From Membranipora membranacea (lineage: Eukaryota > Bryozoa > Gymnolaemata > Cheilostomatida > Membraniporidae), in the NCBI GenBank assembly GCA_914767715.1, contig OU612067.1, positions 3,040,001-3,104,000 of the forward strand: a stretch of 64,000 nucleotides of DNA. The letters are read 5' to 3'. Below, in pieces: positions 59,401 to 64,000 of the stretch. The translations under genes and the position numbers were made by a program. The number at the start of each line of letters is the position of its first letter. Position 1 is the first letter of the stretch. The notes under the pieces were generated by a model. It was given only the letters and a program-made list of their open reading frames with translations. It did not search any database and was not told where the DNA came from.

Positions 59401-60206
59401 GGCACCAAAATCTGATATCTCACGCCTGACTTCTTAGTTACAGAATTAATTATCTCAGAATCTCATTGCAAAATAAATATATATCTTTAGTTGTAGCTTC
59501 TTATATATAGACTATTGCACTCCATGTACAATTATATCACAGAGTAAGGATATATCCTTACTCTGTGATTAGATCAAGCGTATCATGTAATTTCATTGGC
59601 TATTGAGCGCCCAATCAATGGCGCAATAACTAAAGTAAACAAGATAAATGGTCATATCGCTTTTAGTCTACTTAATTCCCCATGTGCTGGCATAGCTAAA
59701 GGGTTAATTCGTACCAATTCAATGTAGAATTTCACCTGGGTTTACCCCAGATCTACCCTTAGCGCCACCCGGCACTCTTTTACATTTATATACAGACCTA
59801 CCACAAAATGCTGATATAAGTTGATTAACGTCTTTCATTCCCTATATTACTGTCCTATACCTTCTTTCTGACAGCGAATTATCACCCCCCAACCTTCTGC
59901 TCATATTATTGAATTGGAACATAGTCTAATAGTCTAACATATCATCTAATGGCAACTACTTATTCAGATCCAGTGCAAAGCCTTCTTGATGTGATTTTGA
60001 CATACCTTTGACTGCTGTAGCATCATTTCCCATATTAGCCTCTTCGCCATCAGTGGGTTTCTCTGGTGACTCCTCCACAACCTGATGTTCATCTGGTATG
60101 GTCCTCAGGCCATCTTCAGCTTGTTTCTCAGACACTGTAGCAGCCAGACTGCTCTGCCCCTGTTTATGATGAGGTGTCTCTGCCACAAGTATCATCCTCT
60201 CATTTT
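47436..60206 (-). CDS. Ser/Thr-Pro-rich basic nuclear protein, C-terminal 628 aa (possible Treslin/TICRR)
   Basis: Six minus-strand exons in order: 60206-60006, 51356-51166, 50516-49944, 49672-49505, 49060-48967, 48094-47436. All junctions are GT/AG and all phases agree, giving one frame to the stop at 47436-47438. The protein is mostly disordered, rich in Lys/Arg and in Ser-Pro or Thr-Pro sites: ILVAETPHHKQ, RRRFNRRKSFYDMERSKSRN, GTPLRRTPRRVTPRKG, FTSPDRQ, GTPTPKRSRKSPLH, SPSPKRLNF, LTSPYSIRKSPRTH. That suggests a CDK-regulated nuclear or chromatin protein. The ETP-HKQ and RRKSFY-x-SRN blocks remind me of the tail of Treslin/TICRR, a replication-initiation factor, but this is recall, not an alignment. 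The N-terminal part lies upstream, perhaps beyond 61-64 kb. The first intron seen here is 8.6 kb and full of repeats. Confidence 0.75.
48230..48793. mobile_element. MITE with long inverted arms, family M2
   Basis: The arms begin ATCACAGAGTAAGGAT and continue cagaggggacacttcaatga, then tagtgcctgcggt, then gatgcagtgg, about 85 bp each. An inner pair (about 48462-48510 and 48660-48710, around gctagaatacatagg) is also inverted, so most of the element folds on itself. The flanks share CAT. It sits in the last intron (48095-48966) of the minus-strand gene. Confidence 0.8.
51935..51980. repeat. 24-bp direct duplication, C-rich
   Basis: CAGACACCCCCAGCCCCTCC with the following acc at occurs twice in tandem. 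Confidence 0.85.
52258..52345 (-). repeat. Stem-loop repeat (family SL), diverged copy
   Basis: On the minus strand it starts ggccagcttagtct, continues gggttactt, and ends ggcgccacctgg. It has the same order of blocks as the copies at 57-60 kb but in the opposite orientation. Confidence 0.55.
52861..52975 (+). repeat. Stem-loop repeat (family SL), diverged copy
   Basis: It starts gcaggcttagtctaagggtt, includes CTGGATTCAACCC (B-box-like), and ends ggcgccacccagcacc. Confidence 0.6.
53283..54794. mobile_element. Harbinger-like non-autonomous element, 1.5 kb, copy 1
   Basis: The left end TAGGCCAGAAGCAGC (53283) is the inverse of the right end GCTGCTTCTGGCCTA (ending 54794), with further paired arm sequence (tttgatggcagg / cctgccatcaaa). 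TTA flanks both ends (53280-53282 and 54795-54797). A three-base TWA duplication is typical of PIF/Harbinger transposons. The interior consists of diverged tandem units of about 150 bp. No transposase was seen. A second copy lies at 39045-40618. Confidence 0.75.
55248..55350 (-). repeat. Stem-loop repeat (family SL), minus copy
   Basis: On the minus strand it reads gggctggcttagtcgaaggg, then ttaattcg, and ends accctcgatgccatccag. It faces the plus copy at 56258-56370 across about 900 bp, so the pair forms a long-range inverted repeat. Confidence 0.65.
56258..56370 (+). repeat. Stem-loop repeat (family SL), plus copy
   Basis: It starts GTGCTGGCTTAGTCGAAGGG and ends CGCCATCCAGCAC, so the outer seven bases pair perfectly (GTGCTGG with CCAGCAC). 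Confidence 0.7.
57357..57459 (+). repeat. SL repeat in array unit 1
   Basis: It runs from GTGCTGGCTTAGCTAAAGGG to GCGCCACCTGGCAC. The outer ends pair; an inner CTGGG/CCCAG hairpin lies about two thirds along. Confidence 0.75.
57904..57994 (+). repeat. SL repeat in array unit 2
   Basis: It runs from GTGCTGGCTTAGCTAAAGGG to GCGCCATCCGGCAC, with an inner CTGGG/CCCAG hairpin. Confidence 0.75.
58425..58522 (+). repeat. SL repeat in array unit 3 (best formed)
   Basis: 98 nt. Ends: GTGCTGG pairs with CCGGCAC (seven pairs, one G-T). AAGGGTT near the 5' side pairs with AACCCTT near the 3' side. In the middle CTGGG TGTGTC CCCAG forms a hairpin. GGCTTAGCTAAAGG also resembles a Pol III A box. A T-rich tract follows. 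Confidence 0.75.
58693..58737. repeat. Perfect 18-bp hairpin
   Basis: ACCAGAGACTATAGATAT (58693-58710) is the exact reverse complement of 58720-58737, with a 9-nt loop. It is inserted in a type A spacer of the array and absent from the matching site in unit 1. Confidence 0.85.
59123..59208 (+). repeat. SL repeat in array unit 4, internal deletion
   Basis: It starts atgttggcatagctaaaggg and ends atcaaccggcac, lacking the CTTAGCGCCACC block found in the others, so the outer stem is weakened. Confidence 0.7.
59536..59569. repeat. 34-nt perfect palindrome made of M2 MITE ends
   Basis: The left half begins ATCACAGAGTAAGGATA and the right half is its exact reverse complement. The 15-nt termini equal the ends of the M2 element at 48230-48793. 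It looks like two termini joined with the body lost. Confidence 0.8.
59684..59775 (+). repeat. SL repeat in array unit 5
   Basis: It runs from GTGCTGGCATAGCTAAAGGG to GCGCCACCCGGCAC, with the inner hairpin CTGGGTTTACCCCAG. Confidence 0.75.
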
Positions 60207-61036
60207 CTGTTAACAAGCAAATTATATATAATTTAAAATAAGCCTGGTAAGCCACATATATTTCAAAGAATATAAATACATTGTTTTGGCACGAGATGAG
60301 TATATCTAATTTGAGCTATCATTTATGCCCAGCATGTATTATCAACCTAGAAGGGTACTGGAATGGAAAGCTGACGTAACTTATTGGCCTAGGAGATGGT
60401 CAAAATTTAGTTTACATTAACAGCCTGTACAGCCTAAAGGTAATAAGAATTTTGAATCTCACACTTATGGTAATATATATTATAATACATATAATAACAT
60501 ATATAATAATACATATAATACTGGTCATGCTTGAGTCTACCTTATTTTCCTATTGCTTACAGGATAAGAAATGTCATCTGCCTCATTTATGTTATCCTAA
60601 CACATAAAATTGCCGAATACGGAAGGACGACTTCTGACACAACCAAAATAGATAAAGACATGAATGTCACTTTTCTCAGACATGACAAATTTCTGCTGAA
60701 TTAGGTGGTTCTGTAATTTTATGTTAAATTGAATTTTTATAGGAATCACCAGGTAATTGTTTATGGTTATTAGAACTGTAAACACCCTATAAAATTACAT
60801 GCACAGGGCGTCGCAGCCTCAGGGTTGGGAAGGGTATGCAAGCTCCACCTAAAGGCTTCTTAGTGGAAGTTTATTGTAGTCCACAGTGCGTACATCACCA
60901 GAGGCTGCAGGCCAACAACTTCAATTATCTGAGAGACCATACTGTGTGAGATTCTTGTATTGATAACAACTCTATAATTTCACAGACAAACAAAAATACT
61001 CTCGGATTTAGTCCTGTTTAGTTAGACAAGGTAGTG
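60207..61036. other. Gap between minus-strand exon and plus-strand sulfotransferase
   Basis: No exon recognised on either strand. An (AT)-rich simple stretch lies at about 60473-60522. The promoter of the plus-strand gene should lie at the right end; no clear TATA box was identified. Confidence 0.45.
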
Positions 61037-63772
61037 ATGTCTTATAGCAGCTATAGAAGATCTATATCTATCACTATCACTGCTACTCTGGTGATAGTTA
61101 TATTGATGACTAGTCTGCTAATTCATCACAATCATGAGTCAGACCTGAAGGCTGCTACTGTTACCTACGGAAGTGAATCTCAGTCTTTGCTCGGAGATGA
61201 AATACCAACAACAGTAAATGTGGCTGAGATGCGGGCTCAGGTGACGACCTTTACAGGTACTGACATAATACACCATCAGATAGAGAGACTCAACGCTTCT
61301 ATCCAACAACTCAGAGCTGAGAGCAGACAACCAGCCATGGACTCGATCAGCGATCTCAGCAACCGAATCAACTCGATCCTCGATACAACTAAACATCAAA
61401 GAGAGGCTATAAGGACACTACGTCAGCAGCTAGAAGCTCTGCAGAGGAACGTGTCAGGCGGCCAATCTGACATGCAGAAAGTGAAATATTATAAGCGAGG
61501 CAAAGATGTTAGGTATGCTCCGCTGACAGGCTGTCAGAGACCAGAACTTATAACAGAGGGTTACGGTGGGAATTCATGTTGGAGGTACACAACGGGGAAT
61601 GGGTAAGTGATGAGAGGATATCGTGCGTAAACATCATGTGTATAGTATTAATGTCATCGCTCTAGTCTGTATTTTAAGGTGAGATGAAAAAAAAACAAGT
61701 AAAATGAAATGTACAGTACAGTACATTTTGTTGTGCTCTAGTAGTACCAAATACTGCGAGCCTTTTAATGTTTTTATAGGATATCAGAGGTGGCATGCAT
61801 CGCCAGAGTGATAACTATAGGCATACACAAGTGTGGTACATCGGACATTTACAAGTGGTTACTAGGACACAGTAGTGCATACGCCACAGGAATCGAATAC
61901 TATTCAGATTTTGAGAATGAGAAGTGTCCAACTGACCTATTTACAAGCGTTAAGTTTAGCAAGCAAACACCAAGGTGGGTTCTTCAATAGAGAATAAAAT
62001 ATGTGATCAAAGAAAGTGTAGACAACTCCTAATTACCATGTTATATATTATAATTTATTTCTCATTTTATCATCCGATTTATTGTTTTACTTAATCTAAT
62101 TAAGTGACACATTCATCCTTGACTAAGAATGTTCAGCAGATTGTCATGACATGAATCATCTCATTATAAGGTATGTGTCAGCTGCCAGTGAAGGTAAGAC
62201 CATATTTAATGGTTGCGCTGGCTGCTTCAGTCGGACGAAAATAATAGAGTCGGCAGACCATGAGGTGGTGATACAAAGTGCAGCTCAGTACCTCGAGTTC
62301 TTCCGAACAGACAAGACGAGATACATATACACTCTGAGGAACCCAACGGAGAGGTTCATCTCACATTACTTCTACTCACATCAAATAGTAAGATAGACAT
62401 CGATACATAGATGCCTAACCAGTATTTGCGGTTTTTGTTATTACTGGTTAACCACAATCAGTGGTAGGGATAGCCTGATGAATTTCCATGTCTAGAAAAA
62501 AATCCTGTTACACCCAGATAGTGGTAAGATTAGTGAGTTAGTTTTTCAGCTAGTCCATCTAATTCCATTCTTGAAAGAAACGCTACCACTGATTTCTTAT
62601 ATACAGGCGTTTGACGAAAAGTGGGACGGCTCCCAAGAGCGGTCCAGGTTTCTATTTAGCTCTATTTCTATGCTCATACTCAATGTACATTTGCAAGCAA
62701 GTTTGAGTTGTGACAATCACCAGAACATGCTGCTAGGAAGAGGTCTTTTTATAGTGACGACTAGGGTTCCAAGTGGTAGGTGCCACTTTTCAACCGCTAA
62801 CAGCTACAACCCAGCGTGAAGCATAGAGCTACAAGACCGGAGCTGCAGTGGTTGTTGACAGCAACCTCCTGTATAGAGCTATAGGAGGGTTATCTGCATG
62901 CTTGATGTTGTTGTACATACAGAAGACCTCTAGTATATACAGGTCCCAACCCTTCAAAAAATGGTTCTCGACTGTGTCATTTAAAACTGGATATAGGGCC
63001 TAGATGGCGAGGATGTGAACCTTTAGCACACAGTTGAGAGTATAGCCACTAGAACCTTATCTAGCTGCTCACAGTACTGTCATCAATTCTTTATTATGAT
63101 TTCTCCTGTACTTACAGAAACAGCTCAAAGGTCCGGGCTATGACAACAAAACACCAGAGGAAATTGGTAACCAAGTATTACATGAGAGGGTATCAGAGAC
63201 TGTGGGAGTTTTGAGAGCTTGCCTCGACAGACATGGTACAACTTCTTGTATACTCACCAGAGAATATAAGGATGACTTAATCTTCCCTAACGCAATGCTA
63301 GGAGCTATGCTGCAGTTTGGATGTTATGCGGTATACCTTGAAGAAATCTTCAAATTTTTACCAAAGGTAAGACAATTACTGTTAATTGTTAAAATACGGT
63401 GGTCTGATTACCCATATTCATATTGTGATTTGCTGAAGCTGTATACAGCGTAACTACATAGCATGTCCGAATCATTTTGTAAAACGATGATGACTTTTTT
63501 AGAGTCAGGTGTATGTATCCATGCTGGAGGAATACAGTAGAGATCAAAGGGCAGCAACAGCAGCACTATATACATTCATTGATCTCTCGACACAAGCAGT
63601 ACAAGACAATCCTTACACATCATCGCTAGGCGCGAGAATTAGAAATAAAAACAGCTCAAAGAAGCCAGTCTTACACAAAACTCTCGCCATGCTGGATGAG
63701 TTCTACAAACCTTGTAATCAGCACATGGCAGACCTGATGAGTGATAATAAATGGCTATATGTGAGGCGTTGA
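61037..63772 (+). CDS. Type II membrane carbohydrate sulfotransferase, CHST15-like
   Basis: Golgi-type sulfotransferase expected to transfer sulfate from PAPS to a glycan. Exons: 61037-61602, 61780-61974, about 62140-62387, 63118-63366, 63503-63772, roughly 500 residues. Exon 1 starts at ATG 61037 and encodes a short basic head (YRRS), one membrane helix (ITATLVIVILMTSLLI) and a heptad-rich stem (IIHHQIERLNASIQQLRAES). Exon 2 carries the PAPS loop GIHKCGTSDIYKWL. Exon 3 carries the 3'-phosphate motif RYIYTLRNPTERFISHYFY, matching the R-[DN]-P-x-E-R-x-x-S-x-Y pattern of CHST15-type enzymes. The last exon has LHKTLAMLDEFYKPCNQHMADL, the family's usual helical end. Splices 1/2, 3/4 and 4/5 agree in phase, but 2/3 does not (phase 2 into phase 1), so a micro-exon, a misplaced border or a lesion lies between 61975 and 62140. 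Confidence 0.8.
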
Positions 63773-63811
63773 TACATTTTCTCACAATTTTGTTGTTGTT
63801 CATGTTCCATC

Positions 63812-63817
63812 AATAAA
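63812..63817 (+). promoter_or_regulatory. Polyadenylation signal of the CHST15-like gene
   Basis: AATAAA lies 40 bp past the stop codon, at a short but typical distance for compact invertebrate genes. Confidence 0.6.
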
Positions 63818-64000
63818 AGATTCTACCTCCCAGGATAGAATAGTAAGCGCATCAACGTGACGTTGGAAACAATTAAAAGAGTGTGCGAAATCTATGAGAA
63901 ACATAGTTTGTTTTGTTTCTAAAATAACCGAGTGGACAACTCTCCCATTAAGGGGTAATTGCAAGGTAATTTCATCAGTGTTGTTTTCACAACATGGAAA
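63818..64000. other. Window end, nothing recognised
   Basis: Downstream flank of the CHST15-like gene. No feature seen. Confidence 0.5.

Larger units (their letters stand above)
57230..59830 (+). repeat. Tandem array of about 550-bp monomers in A-B-A-B-B order
   Basis: Five units are each anchored by an SL repeat beginning at 57357, 57904, 58425, about 59123 and 59684. Units 1 and 3 share one version (ttacttcgaaac, then cctgggtgtgtccccag, then the cacatgttc spacer). Units 2 and 4 share another (ttacatc, gagaatttcacctggg, then the acattattgtctaacatggg spacer with tgacacaggagtt). Unit 5 resembles type B. Also shared between units are tcaatgatgcaataact-like and attggctattgag-like blocks. The spacing of like units is about 1.07-1.22 kb, so this is a two-monomer higher-order array. 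It lies wholly in the 8.6-kb intron of the minus-strand gene. Confidence 0.8.

Noticed and set aside
62571-62819. Open frame beginning AFDEKWDGSQERSR after an AG, candidate exon
   Set aside because: Exons at 62387 and 63118 join in phase 0 without it, and it has no matching donor or family similarity; treated as intron.

Overview
This looks like nuclear DNA from an AT-rich, intron-rich invertebrate animal. The support is short exons with canonical GT/AG borders and consistent phases, animal gene families (cytosolic sulfotransferases, a Golgi-type carbohydrate sulfotransferase, a FLYWCH/MULE protein), an RTE-like LINE and many small inverted-repeat transposons. I cannot name the phylum from sequence alone; a sponge or another marine invertebrate would fit. 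There are no prokaryotic operons, CRISPR arrays or rRNA genes.

Layout. 1-9.3 kb: no gene recognised; foldback and inverted-repeat elements, tRNA-like patches and diverged repeats. 9.3-17.5 kb (+): exons of a FLYWCH zinc-finger/MULE-transposase gene with a tandemly duplicated exon, probably transposon-derived and partly decayed. 17.8-46.5 kb (+): a tandem array of cytosolic sulfotransferase (SULT) genes in very different states. Copy A (17.9-25.9 kb) has lost its start, carries a 2.45-kb RTE insertion flanked by a 15-bp duplication, and has a one-base deficit before its last exon. Copy B (31.2-35.9 kb) is complete in seven exons (307 aa). Copy C keeps only exons 5-7. Copy D is a lone promoter plus exon 1. 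Copy E is an exon-deleted, frameshifted relic. Introns and spacers hold MITE families with TA and TTAA target duplications, a Harbinger-like element and two minisatellites.

47.4-60.2 kb (-): six phase-consistent exons encode the C-terminal 628 residues of a Ser/Thr-Pro-rich basic nuclear protein, perhaps Treslin/TICRR-like. Its 8.6-kb intron holds a 1.5-kb Harbinger-like element and a tandem array of about 550-bp monomers in A-B-A-B-B order. Each monomer carries a copy of a 90-100 nt stem-loop repeat whose ends pair like a tRNA acceptor stem. 61.0-63.8 kb (+): a type II membrane carbohydrate sulfotransferase (CHST15-like) in five exons, divergent from the minus-strand gene and possibly nested in its upstream intron.

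Functionally, two unrelated branches of the PAPS-dependent sulfotransferase fold lie in one window: soluble SULT copies under birth-and-death evolution and one secretory-pathway enzyme. The most interesting signals are the graded decay of the SULT array, the duplicated promoter/exon-1 unit, and the intronic satellite with its tRNA-like stem-loop.
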